64,000 bases of DNA from Pseudomonas fildesensis (GCF_001050345.1 NZ_LFMW01000012.1:434001-498000); one strand, 5' to 3'; shown: positions 7,947-17,318, numbered from the stretch's first letter. The notes: generated by a model not told the origin, from the letters alone. Translations and numbers: made by a program.

Positions 7947-8945
7947 ATGACTGATATCCCCCATTTCCCGCTGTCCGCCGTGGTCGGCGCCGACGACCTG
8001 AAACTGGCGCTGTGCCTGACCGCCATCGACCCAAAGATTGGCGGCGTGCTGATCGAGGGCCCGCGCGGGATGGCCAAGTCGACCCTGGCCCGCGGTTTGG
8101 CCGATCTACTGGCCAGTGGTCAGTTCGTCACCCTGCCACTGGGCGCCACTGAAGAACGCCTGGTGGGCACCCTGGATCTGGATGCGGCGCTGGGCGAAGG
8201 CCGCGCGCAGTTTTCCCCAGGCGTGCTGGCCAAGGCGGACGGCGGCGTGTTGTATGTCGATGAAGTCAACTTGCTGGCCGACCACCTGGTGGACCTGCTG
8301 CTCGACGTCGCCGCGAGCGGTACCAACCTGATCGAGCGCGACGGCATCTCCCACCGCCACTCGGCGCGATTTGTATTGATCGGCACGATGAACCCGGAGG
8401 AGGGCGAGTTGCGCCCGCAACTGCTCGACCGTTTCGGCTTCAACGTGGCGCTGAGCGGGCAGACCTTGCCGGCCGAGCGCGGGCAGATCATCCGCCGTCG
8501 CCTGAATTTCGACAGCGATCCGCAAGCGTTCTGCGCACAGTGGGCTGAACCGCAGTCTGCCTTGCGCGAGCGCTGCACCCAGGCGCGGGCGCGGCTCGAC
8601 AGCATTGAGCTGGATGACCAGGCGCTGGCGCAGATTACCGAGCGCTGTTTTGCCGCCGGTGTCGATGGCCTGCGCGCGGACCTGGTCTGGCTGCGCGGCG
8701 CCAGGGCCCACGCAGCCTGGCGTGGCGCTAGCGCGATTGCCGAGGAAGATATCGAAGCCGTGGCCGAGTTTGCCTTGCGCCACCGGCGCCAGGAGCAATC
8801 GCCGCCGGCCAGTGCGCCCAATGAAGGCCAGGCGCCGAACCCCTCAGACACCTCACCCGGCCAAGGCCAATGGGGCGACATGCCTGCTCCGTCCCTGCCC
8901 ACGGGCGCTCGCCGGGACGTGCCCACCTGGCCAAAAAAGCCCTAG
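7947..8945 (+). CDS. chlI: ChlI-like AAA+ subunit of the cobaltochelatase
   Basis: A 332-residue MoxR/ChlI-type AAA+ ATPase. The Walker A GPRGMAKST is at residues 38-46, GEGRAQFSPGVLAKA is the ChlI insert, the Walker B VLYVDEVNLL is at 101-110, and IGTMNPEEGELRPQLLDRF is the sensor 1 region. It energises metal insertion by CobN, replacing CobS. The start ATG at 7947 follows AAAGAGAACCC. The last codons, CCA AAA AAG CCC TAG, contain an A AAA AAG slippery heptamer in the correct phase. A ribosome slipping -1 there would continue into the VWA frame and give a 551-residue ChlD-like protein. Confidence 0.9.
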   Translation: MTDIPHFPLSAVVGADDLKLALCLTAIDPKIGGVLIEGPRGMAKSTLARGLADLLASGQFVTLPLGATEERLVGTLDLDAALGEGRAQFSPGVLAKADGGVLYVDEVNLLADHLVDLLLDVAASGTNLIERDGISHRHSARFVLIGTMNPEEGELRPQLLDRFGFNVALSGQTLPAERGQIIRRRLNFDSDPQAFCAQWAEPQSALRERCTQARARLDSIELDDQALAQITERCFAAGVDGLRADLVWLRGARAHAAWRGASAIAEEDIEAVAEFALRHRRQEQSPPASAPNEGQAPNPSDTSPGQGQWGDMPAPSLPTGARRDVPTWPKKP

Positions 8946-9601
8946 GCATTCGCCCTCGACCTGACGCGGGGGCGGATGCCCGCCCCAAGACAGGGCGATT
9001 GGACAGAGGCAGGCAAGGCAAGGCGCGCAGCGCGCAGCGCGGCTCGATCAATTGGCCGGGCACCTTGCTCGGTGGCCGGCCGCAATGCCGCGAGGATCTG
9101 TTGTTCCACCTGCGCAGCCGCTCGGCCCATGAATTGTGGCTGGTGATTGTCGATGCATCCGCGTCCACGCGGCGGCATCGCGCCTTGACCGATGCCAAGG
9201 GGTTGCTGGCCCAGTTGTTCGATGATGCTTACCGGCAACGCGCGCGGATGGCGTTGTTGACGGCCAGCGGGCAGTCGCCGAAGTGGCAGGTGCAGGGGCT
9301 GAAAGCCGCGAAGAGTTTGACCGGTTGGTTGGATCAACTGGGCGCGGGCGGGGGCACGCCATTGGTGGCGGCGTTGACCGAGGCCCGCCATTGGCTGGTG
9401 GCGCGGCGCAAGCGCTATCCCGCCGAGCAGCAGCGGTTGCTGCTGATTACGGATGGGCGGGTCAAGGCGTTAGCGGGGTTGCCTGAGTTGGAGTGCGCGG
9501 GGTTGTTGGTGGATATCGAGCGCGGGCCGATCAGGTTGGGCCGATCCCAAGAGCTGGCCGCCGGGCTACAACTGGATTATTGGCATATCGATACTGTGTA
9601 G
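8870..9601 (+). CDS. VWA-domain (ChlD/CobT-like) chelatase subunit; probably made by frameshift from chlI
   Basis: The frame from about 8939 encodes an integrin-I/VWA domain. It has a MIDAS-type DASAS, GGGTPLVAAL and LLITDGR, as in the C-terminal half of magnesium-chelatase ChlD. Upstream of that the frame has an arginine- and proline-rich linker. No convincing independent start exists: the ATG at 8870 (preceded by AAGGCC) lies inside chlI and its first 23 codons look like out-of-frame chlI. More likely this domain is translated as a -1 frameshift extension of chlI (7947-8939 joined to 8939-9601). Its role is to couple the AAA+ ring to CobN. Confidence 0.82.
   Translation: MGRHACSVPAHGRSPGRAHLAKKALGIRPRPDAGADARPKTGRLDRGRQGKARSAQRGSINWPGTLLGGRPQCREDLLFHLRSRSAHELWLVIVDASASTRRHRALTDAKGLLAQLFDDAYRQRARMALLTASGQSPKWQVQGLKAAKSLTGWLDQLGAGGGTPLVAALTEARHWLVARRKRYPAEQQRLLLITDGRVKALAGLPELECAGLLVDIERGPIRLGRSQELAAGLQLDYWHIDTV
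8933..8980 (+). promoter_or_regulatory. Programmed -1 frameshift signal (slippery heptamer plus stem-loop)
   Basis: A AAA AAG occupies 8933-8939 in zero-frame phase. Five bases later GGCATTCGCC (8945-8954) pairs with GGCGGATGCC (8971-8980) over ten base pairs including one G-U, with a 16-base loop. The chlI stop TAG is at 8943-8945. Re-pairing in the -1 frame continues as Ala-Leu-Gly-Ile-Arg-Pro into the VWA frame. Programmed frameshifting in chlD-type cobaltochelatase genes has been described; occurrence here is inferred from sequence. Confidence 0.78.
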
Positions 9602-9617
9602 CGTTGGGTCTATCGCT

Positions 9618-9699
9618 ATCGTGAGCAAGCCCACTCCCACATTCAACCGAGTACCTCCTTTGGAATACGGTCGAATGTGGGAGTGGGCTTGCTCACGAT
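9618..9699. repeat. REP-type inverted repeat between convergent genes
   Basis: ATCGTGAGCAAGCCCACTCC at 9618-9637, continuing CACATTC, is mirrored by GAATGTGGGAGTGGGCTTGC at 9673-9692, continuing TCACGAT. It is a second REP family, different in sequence from the TGTGGCGAGC type. It lies between the convergent VWA and DUF1853 genes and could serve as a bidirectional transcript end. Confidence 0.82.
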
Positions 9700-9725
9700 G
9701 AGGCCTTTGAAGCCACCGCAAAGCC

Positions 9726-10673
9726 TCATCCCGAGCCAGGCACACTCGGCCAAAGATTCGCCACCAGAAACAACCGCTCGGCTTCCTCCCAATCTTCCCC
9801 AACCTGAACCAATCGCACCAGCAACTGCGCCGGTGCCATCGGTTCCAGTTCCGCCAACCATCCCTGCATCTGCTCCTCGCTCCACACCTCATGCGCCGGG
9901 TAATGCGCCGGCGCCAGCCATGCATGCCGGGGCAGGGGTTGCCAGTGGCCGGGCGGGCTGGCGTTGACAAACGCCGGCCAATCACGCTGATGCAACCAAC
10001 GCCCACGCAAATGCTGCGGATGGGCACCTTGGGGAGATTCAGCCTGGCCAGGCCACGGATAGAGCAAATACCCGCCGAGCCACAAATGCGCATCAAACTG
10101 CTGAATATCCAGCGCCGCCAACACTTCACGGCTTTCCGGCCGTGCGGAGATCGGCAGTTGATGCTGGGCCAGATGCGCCAGCTTGCGGTCCAGACGGTCA
10201 TGACAACCCGGGCCCAGCCACTGCGCAGGGTCGCGGCCATCGCCGTCTTGCGGGCCGAGATAGAGTTTGATCGCCAACTCCAGATGATGCACGCCATCGC
10301 GGTCACGCAGCAGCATGTCCAGTTCGCCCAGGGTATGCCCGGCGCGGCGGATCGGCAGGTTGGCCGCCAGCAATTGAACGCCGGGCGCGTGTTGCACGGC
10401 GAACTGCCACAGGCGCTCGTAATACAAGCCCAGGCGTCGGGTGCGGGCCAGGCTCAACCAGTGCTGCAGTTCGCGGCTGTCCTGGTCTAATTGTCGCAGC
10501 CAGTGTTCGAGCAAATGAGGCGCCTGCACCCAGTCACTGCCGGCCAGAGGATGGCGCTGCGGCCATGGCGTTTGCGCGAGCATCGGCGGGGCGAGTATGA
10601 CCCACGCCAGGTCGCGCACCTCAGGGTGGCGCAGCTGGCGAGGCAAGTTGTGTAAGTCGGGGAACACAGTCAT
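9726..10673 (-). CDS. DUF1853 family protein
   Basis: A 315-residue protein of the DUF1853 family, widespread in gammaproteobacteria but of unknown function. The central stretch TLGELDMLLRDRDGVHHLELAIKLYL has the E-x(n)-ExK-like pattern of restriction-endonuclease-fold nucleases, but I cannot confirm activity. It starts at the ATG at 10673 and is divergent from nadK, with which it shares a 144-base intergenic region. Confidence 0.82.
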   Translation of the reverse strand: MTVFPDLHNLPRQLRHPEVRDLAWVILAPPMLAQTPWPQRHPLAGSDWVQAPHLLEHWLRQLDQDSRELQHWLSLARTRRLGLYYERLWQFAVQHAPGVQLLAANLPIRRAGHTLGELDMLLRDRDGVHHLELAIKLYLGPQDGDGRDPAQWLGPGCHDRLDRKLAHLAQHQLPISARPESREVLAALDIQQFDAHLWLGGYLLYPWPGQAESPQGAHPQHLRGRWLHQRDWPAFVNASPPGHWQPLPRHAWLAPAHYPAHEVWSEEQMQGWLAELEPMAPAQLLVRLVQVGEDWEEAERLFLVANLWPSVPGSG

Positions 10674-10817
10674 GGTCCGAGCATAGCCTTTTAAGCCGGT
10701 TGCAGGTGGCTGAGAACCGTTGTCATCAAGGCTTCACGGCGACAAAGGATTTTGCCTGAGACGGCCTTTCGCCCATAATCGTTCTTTTTTGCCACACCCC
10801 AATCCCGCAGGAGCCCC

Positions 10818-11708
10818 ATGGAGCAATTTCGCAATATCGGCATTATCGGTCGCCTGGGCAGTACCCAGGTGCTGGACACCGTCCGCCGGCTGAAAAAATT
10901 CCTGCTGGATCGCCACCTGCATGTGATCCTCGAAGACACCATCGCTGAAATCCTCCCCGGCCACGGCCTGCAAACCTCGTCGCGCAAGATGCTCGGTGAG
11001 GTCTGCGACATGGTCATCGTGGTGGGCGGCGACGGTAGCCTGCTCGGCGCCGCCCGTGCCCTGGCGCGGCATAACGTGCCGGTGCTGGGGATCAACCGTG
11101 GCAGCTTGGGCTTCCTCACCGATATTCGCCCGGATGAGCTGGAAGTCGAAGTGGCCAAGGTGCTCGACGGCCATTACCTGGTGGAAAACCGCTTCCTGCT
11201 GCAGGCCGAAGTACGCCGCCACGGCGAAGCCATCGGCCAGGGCGACGCCCTTAATGATGTGGTGCTGCACCCCGGCAAATCCACGCGGATGATCGAGTTC
11301 GAGTTGTATATCGATGGCCAGTTCGTGTGCAGCCAGAAGGCCGACGGCCTGATCGTCGCCACGCCGACCGGTTCTACCGCGTATGCGTTGTCTGCCGGTG
11401 GCCCGATCATGCACCCCAAGCTCGATGCCATTGTGATCGTGCCGATGTACCCCCATATGTTGTCCAGCAGGCCCATCGTGGTCGATGGCAACAGTGAGCT
11501 GAAAATCGTGGTGTCCAAAGACATGCAGATCTACCCGCAAGTCTCCTGTGACGGGCAGAACCATTTCACCTGCGCCCCGGGTGACACCATCACTGTGAGC
11601 AAAAAGGCGCAGAAGCTGCGGTTGATCCACCCGCTGGACCACAATTACTACGAAGTGTGCCGGACCAAGTTGGGCTGGGGCAGCCGCTTGGGGGGTGGAG
11701 GCGACTGA
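10818..11708 (+). CDS. nadK: NAD kinase
   Basis: A 296-residue cytoplasmic enzyme that phosphorylates NAD+ to NADP+. The GGDGSLLGAAR motif (residues 70-80) is the diagnostic phosphate-binding signature, and NRGSLGFLTDI, the conserved NDVVLH and TPTGSTAYALSAGGPI are present. CAGGAG lies about eight bases before the ATG. Its stop codon overlaps the start of the metallophosphoesterase gene, beginning a tight run of genes through pepN. Confidence 0.97.
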   Translation: MEQFRNIGIIGRLGSTQVLDTVRRLKKFLLDRHLHVILEDTIAEILPGHGLQTSSRKMLGEVCDMVIVVGGDGSLLGAARALARHNVPVLGINRGSLGFLTDIRPDELEVEVAKVLDGHYLVENRFLLQAEVRRHGEAIGQGDALNDVVLHPGKSTRMIEFELYIDGQFVCSQKADGLIVATPTGSTAYALSAGGPIMHPKLDAIVIVPMYPHMLSSRPIVVDGNSELKIVVSKDMQIYPQVSCDGQNHFTCAPGDTITVSKKAQKLRLIHPLDHNYYEVCRTKLGWGSRLGGGGD

Positions 11709-12679
11709 TGCTCGATCCCGCGCGTAGCTACGACCTGATTGGTGACGTGCACGGTTGCGCTCATACCCTTGAGCACTTGCTCGACCAGTTGGGCTACCAC
11801 AAGCAGGGTGGCACCTGGCGTCATCCGTCGCGTATGGCGGTGTTCCTCGGCGATATCATCGACCGTGGCCCACGCATTCGCGAGGCGCTGCATATCGTCC
11901 ACGACATGGCCGAGGCCGGCCAGGCGCTGTGCATCATGGGTAACCACGAGTTCAATGCCCTGGGCTGGGCCACACCGGCGCCGCCGGGCAGTGGCAAGCA
12001 GTTCGTGCGTGAGCACACCCCACGGCATGAGCGGCTGATCCACGAGACCCTGACCCAATTTGAACAGCACCCGGCTGACTGGCACGACTTCCTCGGCTGG
12101 TTCTATGACATGCCGCTGTTTGTCGACGCCGGGCGTTTTCGCGTGGTGCATGCGTGCTGGGATAACGGCTTTATCGCACCGTTGCGCGCGACCTTCCCCG
12201 ATGGCTGCATCGATCAGCATTTCCTGCAGGCCGCGGCGGTGCCGGGCAGTTTTGCCTGCAACGCGTTCGACCGCCTGCTGCGCGGCACCGACATGCGCCT
12301 GCCGGATGGCTTGACCCTCACCGGTGGCGATGGCCTGACGCGCTCGTTCTTCCGCACCAAATTCTGGGAAGACGACCCGAAAACCTACGGCGATATCGTG
12401 TTCCAGCCCGACGCCTTGCCGGAGCCGGTGGCACGTACGGCGCTGTCCTCGACTGAAAAAAATTCCCTGCTGCGCTACGGCGTCGACGAGCCGTTATTGT
12501 TCGTCGGCCATTACTGGCGCAGCGGTAAACCGGCGCCTATCCGCCCGAACCTGGCCTGCCTGGACTACAGCGCCGTGCTGTACGGCAAGTTGGTGGCGTA
12601 TCGCCTGGACCAGGAAACCCAACTGGATCCGCGTAAATTCGTATGGGTCGACGTTGAGCGCCCTGAGGTAATTTCATGA
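11708..12679 (+). CDS. Metallophosphoesterase (calcineurin-like)
   Basis: A 323-residue member of the calcineurin-like phosphoesterase superfamily. GDVHGC near residue 12, GDIIDRGP and GNHEFNALG are the metal-ligand motifs, and the C-terminal GHYWRSG supplies the late histidine. Family members hydrolyse phosphomonoesters or phosphodiesters, but the substrate is not evident. The ATG at 11708 overlaps the nadK stop (TGATG), so translation is probably coupled; rhomboid protease follows with a four-base overlap. Confidence 0.88.
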   Translation: MLDPARSYDLIGDVHGCAHTLEHLLDQLGYHKQGGTWRHPSRMAVFLGDIIDRGPRIREALHIVHDMAEAGQALCIMGNHEFNALGWATPAPPGSGKQFVREHTPRHERLIHETLTQFEQHPADWHDFLGWFYDMPLFVDAGRFRVVHACWDNGFIAPLRATFPDGCIDQHFLQAAAVPGSFACNAFDRLLRGTDMRLPDGLTLTGGDGLTRSFFRTKFWEDDPKTYGDIVFQPDALPEPVARTALSSTEKNSLLRYGVDEPLLFVGHYWRSGKPAPIRPNLACLDYSAVLYGKLVAYRLDQETQLDPRKFVWVDVERPEVIS

Positions 12680-13548
12680 GTACCGTGGCCGTATTGCGCT
12701 TGCCCCTGAGCGTCGACCTGGGTGGTTTCGTCAAACTGCTGCAACGTATGCAAGTGCCCCATCGCGTCAGCGAAGAGGCCGGCGAGCAGGTTCTGTGGGT
12801 GCCCGAAACCATCAGCGACGACGTGCGCGTGTTGTATCAGCGCTTTCCCGCCGGTGACCCGGACCAGCAACTGGATATTCCCGAACAGGCACCGGCCACG
12901 CGCCCGAGCTTTGTTCAGCAACTGCGCCACAGCCCAGTCACAGCGTTGGTATTGCTGGCGAGCCTTATCGTCGGTGCGGTGACCCTGCTGGGTGAAAACC
13001 TGCAAGCCATGAGCTGGCTGACCTTCCTGCCGTTCCGGGTGATGGGTGAGTACATCCAGTTCACGCCGTTCGCCGACATGTTGGCGTCGGGGCAGTGGTG
13101 GCGGCTGGTCACGCCGATGCTGATCCACTTCGGCATCCTGCACTTGGCCATGAACGGCATGTGGTACTGGGAACTGGGCCGGCGCATCGAAGCGCGCCAG
13201 GGCAGTATCAACCTGCTGGGCCTGACCCTGTTGTTCAGCCTGGTCTCCAACTACGCGCAATACGCTTACGGCGGCCCCGGCCTGTTTGGCGGTTTGTCGG
13301 GCGTGCTGTATGGCCTGCTCGGGCATTGCTGGATCTATCAACTCGTCTCGCCCAACCCGGCGTATCGCCTGCCCCGTGGGGTGTTGGTGATGATGCTGGT
13401 GTGGCTGGTGCTGTGCCTGTCGGGGCTGGTCTCGATGATCGGTTTCGGCGAAATCGCCAACGCTGCCCATGTCGGCGGCCTGGTTATCGGTTGCCTGACC
13501 GGTTTGCTGGGCGGGCTCTACAGCCGCCGCAAAACCCCTATTTATTAA
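12676..13548 (+). CDS. Rhomboid-family intramembrane serine protease (GlpG-like)
   Basis: A 290-residue protein with a GlpG-like cytoplasmic N-terminal domain (about 1-85) followed by six hydrophobic helices. Rhomboid signatures are complete: HFGILHLAMN at 151-160, the catalytic serine in GLSGVLYG (S208) and the catalytic histidine in NAAHVGG (H265). It should cleave transmembrane helices of client proteins in the inner membrane. It overlaps the metallophosphoesterase gene by four bases, and a yeaC-like gene follows 11 bases downstream. Confidence 0.92.
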   Translation: MSTVAVLRLPLSVDLGGFVKLLQRMQVPHRVSEEAGEQVLWVPETISDDVRVLYQRFPAGDPDQQLDIPEQAPATRPSFVQQLRHSPVTALVLLASLIVGAVTLLGENLQAMSWLTFLPFRVMGEYIQFTPFADMLASGQWWRLVTPMLIHFGILHLAMNGMWYWELGRRIEARQGSINLLGLTLLFSLVSNYAQYAYGGPGLFGGLSGVLYGLLGHCWIYQLVSPNPAYRLPRGVLVMMLVWLVLCLSGLVSMIGFGEIANAAHVGGLVIGCLTGLLGGLYSRRKTPIY

Positions 13549-13559
13549 GGAAGAGCCGC

Positions 13560-13820
13560 ATGTCCTCTTTTGCTGAAATGATCGAAAACATCACGCCCGA
13601 CATCTACGAGAGCCTCAAGCTCGCCGTGGAAATCGGCAAATGGTCCGACGGGCGCAAGCTCACCGCCGAGCAGCGCGAGCTGTCCCTGCAAGCGATGATC
13701 GCCTGGGAACTCCAGAACCTGCCGGAAGACCAGCGCACCGGCTATATGGGCGCTCAGGAATGCGAGTCGAAGTCGACCACCGTGCCGAACATCCTGTTCA
13801 AGTCGGATGCGATCCATTGA
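13560..13820 (+). CDS. DUF1315 (YeaC-like) protein
   Basis: An 86-residue cytoplasmic protein matching the YeaC/DUF1315 family. It starts MSSFAEMIENITPDIYESLK and carries LTAEQRELSLQAMIAWE and QRTGYM, which are conserved in the family. Function is unknown. AAGGAAGAG lies upstream of the ATG. In pseudomonads it commonly sits beside a DUF2797 gene and pepN, as here. Confidence 0.88.
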   Translation: MSSFAEMIENITPDIYESLKLAVEIGKWSDGRKLTAEQRELSLQAMIAWELQNLPEDQRTGYMGAQECESKSTTVPNILFKSDAIH

Positions 13821-14647
13821 TTGAAATTGGTCGCGGTGCAGTCAGCAAAATGTCGGCGCAACTCGGTGAGCCGACCGTTCAATATGCGTTTCGCCTGGGC
13901 GATACCGAGGTGCCGGTCAACCCATTGATCGGCACCCATGTGCGCCTGGAGTACCTCGGTGCCATTCATTGCAGCCATTGCGGCCGCAAGACCAAAACCA
14001 GTTTCAGCCAGGGTTATTGCTACCCGTGCATGACCAAGCTGGCCCAGTGCGACCTGTGCATCATGAGCCCCGAGCGTTGCCATTACGACGCCGGTACCTG
14101 CCGTGATCCGGGCTGGGGCGAGCAGTTCTGCATGACCGACCACGTGGTGTACCTGGCCAATTCGTCGGGGGTCAAGGTCGGCATCACCCGCGCCACGCAG
14201 CTGCCGACCCGGTGGCTGGATCAAGGCGCCAGCCAGGCGCTGCCGATCATGCGCGTGGCGACCCGCCAGCAGTCCGGTTTCGTCGAAGACCTGTTCCGCA
14301 GCCAGGTGGCCGACAAGACCAACTGGCGTGCCTTGCTCAAGGGCGATGCGCAATCGGTCGACCTCAAGCAGGTGCGCGATGAGCTGTTTGCGACCTGTGC
14401 CGATGGCCTGTTGAATTTGCAGGAACGCTTTGGCCTGCAAGCCATCCAACCGGTATCCGACATCGAACCGATCGAAATCCGCTACCCGGTCGAGCAGTAT
14501 CCGACCAAGATCGTCAGCTTCAACCTGGACAAGAACCCGATTGCCGAAGGCACGCTGTTGGGGATCAAGGGCCAATACCTGATCTTCGACACCGGCGTTA
14601 TCAACATTCGTAAGTACACGGCCTACCAGCTCGCCGTGCATCAGTAA
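13817..14647 (+). CDS. DUF2797 domain protein
   Basis: A 276-residue protein with a zinc-ribbon-like cysteine set: CSHCGRKTKTSFSQGYCYPC followed by CDLCIMSPERCHY. The DUF2797 core includes VYLANSSGVKVGITR, reminiscent of GIY-YIG nuclease strands. Function is unknown. A TTG at 13817 overlaps the yeaC stop and gives the family-like start IEIGRGAVSKM; the next ATG at 13850 would cut into this conserved part. pepN follows after 13 bases. Confidence 0.82.
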   Translation: MIEIGRGAVSKMSAQLGEPTVQYAFRLGDTEVPVNPLIGTHVRLEYLGAIHCSHCGRKTKTSFSQGYCYPCMTKLAQCDLCIMSPERCHYDAGTCRDPGWGEQFCMTDHVVYLANSSGVKVGITRATQLPTRWLDQGASQALPIMRVATRQQSGFVEDLFRSQVADKTNWRALLKGDAQSVDLKQVRDELFATCADGLLNLQERFGLQAIQPVSDIEPIEIRYPVEQYPTKIVSFNLDKNPIAEGTLLGIKGQYLIFDTGVINIRKYTAYQLAVHQ

Positions 14648-14660
14648 AAGGATGCCACCC

Positions 14661-17318
14661 ATGCGCACCGAACAACCGAAGATGATTTACCTGAAGGACT
14701 ATCAGGCGCCGGACTACCTGATCGACGAGACGCACCTGACCTTCGAATTGTTCGAGGACCACAGCCTGGTCCACGCGCAACTGGTGATGCGCCGCAACCC
14801 CGAGCGCGGCGCAGGCTTGCCGCCACTGGTGCTGGATGGCCAGCAGCTTGAGCTGTTGAGCGTGAACCTGGCCGATCAGGAGTTGACCGACGCTGACTAC
14901 CAGCTGTCCGACAGCCACCTGACCGTGCATCCCACCAGCGCGACGTTCACCCTCGACACCACCGTCAAGATCCACCCGGAAACCAACACCGCCCTGGAAG
15001 GCCTGTACAAATCCAGCGGCATGTTCTGCACCCAGTGCGAGGCCGAAGGTTTCCGCAAGATCACGTATTACCTCGACCGTCCGGACGTGATGAGCACCTT
15101 CACCACCACGGTGATCGCCGAGCAACACAGTTACCCGGTGCTGCTGTCCAACGGCAACCCGATCGCCAGCGGCCCCGGTGAAGACGGTCGCCACTGGGCG
15201 ACCTGGGAAGACCCGTTCAAGAAGCCTGCGTACCTGTTTGCCCTGGTGGCCGGTGACCTCTGGTGCGTTGAAGATACCTTCACCACCATGACCGAGCGCA
15301 CCGTGGCGCTGCGCATCTACGTCGAGCCGGAAAACATCGACAAGTGCCAGCACGCCATGACCAGCCTGAAAAAGTCGATGCGCTGGGACGAAGAAACCTA
15401 CGGCCGCGAGTACGACCTCGACATCTTCATGATCGTGGCGGTCAACGATTTCAACATGGGCGCCATGGAGAACAAGGGCCTCAACATCTTCAACTCCAGC
15501 GCCGTGCTGGCCCGCGCCGAAACCGCCACCGATGCCGCGCACCAGCGCGTCGAGGCCATCGTCGCCCATGAATACTTCCACAACTGGTCGGGCAACCGCG
15601 TGACCTGTCGCGACTGGTTCCAGCTGTCGCTCAAGGAAGGCTTCACCGTATTCCGTGATTCGGGCTTTTCTGCCGACATGAACTCGGCCACGGTCAAGCG
15701 CATCCAGGACGTGGCGTACCTGCGTACCCATCAGTTCGCCGAAGACGCCGGCCCAATGGCCCACGCGGTGCGCCCGGACAGCTTTATCGAGATCTCCAAC
15801 TTCTACACACTGACCGTGTACGAAAAGGGCTCGGAAGTCGTCGGCATGATCCACACCTTGCTCGGCGCTGAAGGTTTCCGCAAAGGCAGTGACCTGTATT
15901 TTGAACGCCATGACGGCCAGGCTGTGACCTGCGACGATTTCATCAAGGCGATGGAAGACGCCAATGGCGCCGACCTCAGCCAGTTCAAGCGCTGGTACAG
16001 CCAGGCCGGCACACCCCGTTTGGCGGTAAGCGAGTCCTACGACGCGGCGGCCAAAACCTACAGCTTGACCTTCCGCCAGAGCTGCCCGGACACTCCGGAC
16101 AAGGTTGAAAAACTGCCGTTCGTGATCCCGGTTGAGCTGGGCTTGCTGGACGGGAAGGGCGCCGGTATCGCCTTGCGCCTGGTCGGTGAAGCGGCTGCTG
16201 GCGCCACGTCCCGGGTGATTTCGGTGACTGAAGCCGAGCAGACCTTCACCTTCGTCGATATTGCTGAACAGCCGTTGCCTTCGCTGCTGCGCGGTTTCTC
16301 GGCGCCGGTGAAACTGAGCTTCCCTTACAGCCGCGATCAACTGATGTTCCTGATGCAGCACGACAGCGACGGTTTCAACCGCTGGGATGCCGGCCAGCAG
16401 TTGTCGGTGCAGGTGTTGCAAGAGCTGATAGGCCAGCATCAGGCGGGTCAGCCGCTGAAGCTGGATCAGCGCTTGATCGATGCACTGCGCACGGTGTTGA
16501 GCGACGAGCGCCTGGACCAGGCAATGGTCGCGGAAATGCTCTCGTTGCCGGGTGAAGCCTACCTGACCGAAATCAGCGACGTGGCGGATGTTGACGCCAT
16601 TCATGCAGCCCGTGAGTTTGCCCGCAAGCAACTGGCCGACCACCTGTTCGAAGGGCTATGGCTGCGCTACCAGGCCAATCGCGAGCTGTCCAAGCAAACT
16701 CCGTACGTGGCTGCGGCCGAGCATTTTGCCCGTCGTGCCTTGCAGAACATCGCGCTGTCTTACCTGATGCTCAGCGGCAAGCCGGAAGTATTGGCGGCGA
16801 CACTCGACCAGTTCGACACCAGCGAAAACATGACCGAGCGCCTGACGGCGTTGGCGGTGCTGGTGAATTCGCCGTTCGAGGCAGAAAAGGCCAAGGCGCT
16901 GGCGGTGTTTGCCGAGAACTTCAAGGACAACCCGCTGGTCATGGACCAGTGGTTTAGCGTACAGGCCGGCAGCACGTTGCCGGGCGGGCTGGCGCGGGTC
17001 CAGGCGTTGATGGAGCATCCGGCGTTTACGCTTAAGAACCCGAACAAGGTGCGAGCCTTGATCGGCGCGTTTGCCGGGCAGAACCTGATCAACTTCCATG
17101 CTGCGGATGGCTCTGGCTATCGCTTCCTGGCGGACCTGGTGATCGAGCTGAACGCGTTCAACCCGCAGATTGCTTCGCGTCAGTTGGCGCCGTTGACTCG
17201 CTGGCGTAAATACGACAGCGCGCGGCAGGCGTTGATGAAGGCGGAGCTGGAGCGTATTCGTGCGTCGGGCGAGCTGTCGAGTGATGTGTTTGAGGTGGTC
17301 AGCAAGAGCCTTGCTTAA
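14661..17318 (+). CDS. pepN: Aminopeptidase N
   Basis: An 885-residue M1 zinc aminopeptidase that removes N-terminal residues from peptides in the cytoplasm. The exopeptidase motif GAMEN is at residues 267-271, and the zinc site HEYFHNW starts at 303, followed by the second glutamate in LKEGFTVFRD. Length and N-terminus fit the gammaproteobacterial PepN. It ends the gene run that starts with nadK and is followed by a clear terminator. Confidence 0.97.
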   Translation: MRTEQPKMIYLKDYQAPDYLIDETHLTFELFEDHSLVHAQLVMRRNPERGAGLPPLVLDGQQLELLSVNLADQELTDADYQLSDSHLTVHPTSATFTLDTTVKIHPETNTALEGLYKSSGMFCTQCEAEGFRKITYYLDRPDVMSTFTTTVIAEQHSYPVLLSNGNPIASGPGEDGRHWATWEDPFKKPAYLFALVAGDLWCVEDTFTTMTERTVALRIYVEPENIDKCQHAMTSLKKSMRWDEETYGREYDLDIFMIVAVNDFNMGAMENKGLNIFNSSAVLARAETATDAAHQRVEAIVAHEYFHNWSGNRVTCRDWFQLSLKEGFTVFRDSGFSADMNSATVKRIQDVAYLRTHQFAEDAGPMAHAVRPDSFIEISNFYTLTVYEKGSEVVGMIHTLLGAEGFRKGSDLYFERHDGQAVTCDDFIKAMEDANGADLSQFKRWYSQAGTPRLAVSESYDAAAKTYSLTFRQSCPDTPDKVEKLPFVIPVELGLLDGKGAGIALRLVGEAAAGATSRVISVTEAEQTFTFVDIAEQPLPSLLRGFSAPVKLSFPYSRDQLMFLMQHDSDGFNRWDAGQQLSVQVLQELIGQHQAGQPLKLDQRLIDALRTVLSDERLDQAMVAEMLSLPGEAYLTEISDVADVDAIHAAREFARKQLADHLFEGLWLRYQANRELSKQTPYVAAAEHFARRALQNIALSYLMLSGKPEVLAATLDQFDTSENMTERLTALAVLVNSPFEAEKAKALAVFAENFKDNPLVMDQWFSVQAGSTLPGGLARVQALMEHPAFTLKNPNKVRALIGAFAGQNLINFHAADGSGYRFLADLVIELNAFNPQIASRQLAPLTRWRKYDSARQALMKAELERIRASGELSSDVFEVVSKSLA

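Noticed and set aside
8870..8945. Overlap of chlI and the VWA frame as a sequencing error
   Set aside because: The shift point falls on a canonical A AAA AAG heptamer with a well-placed stem-loop, which favours programmed frameshifting; only resequencing or peptides could exclude an error fully.
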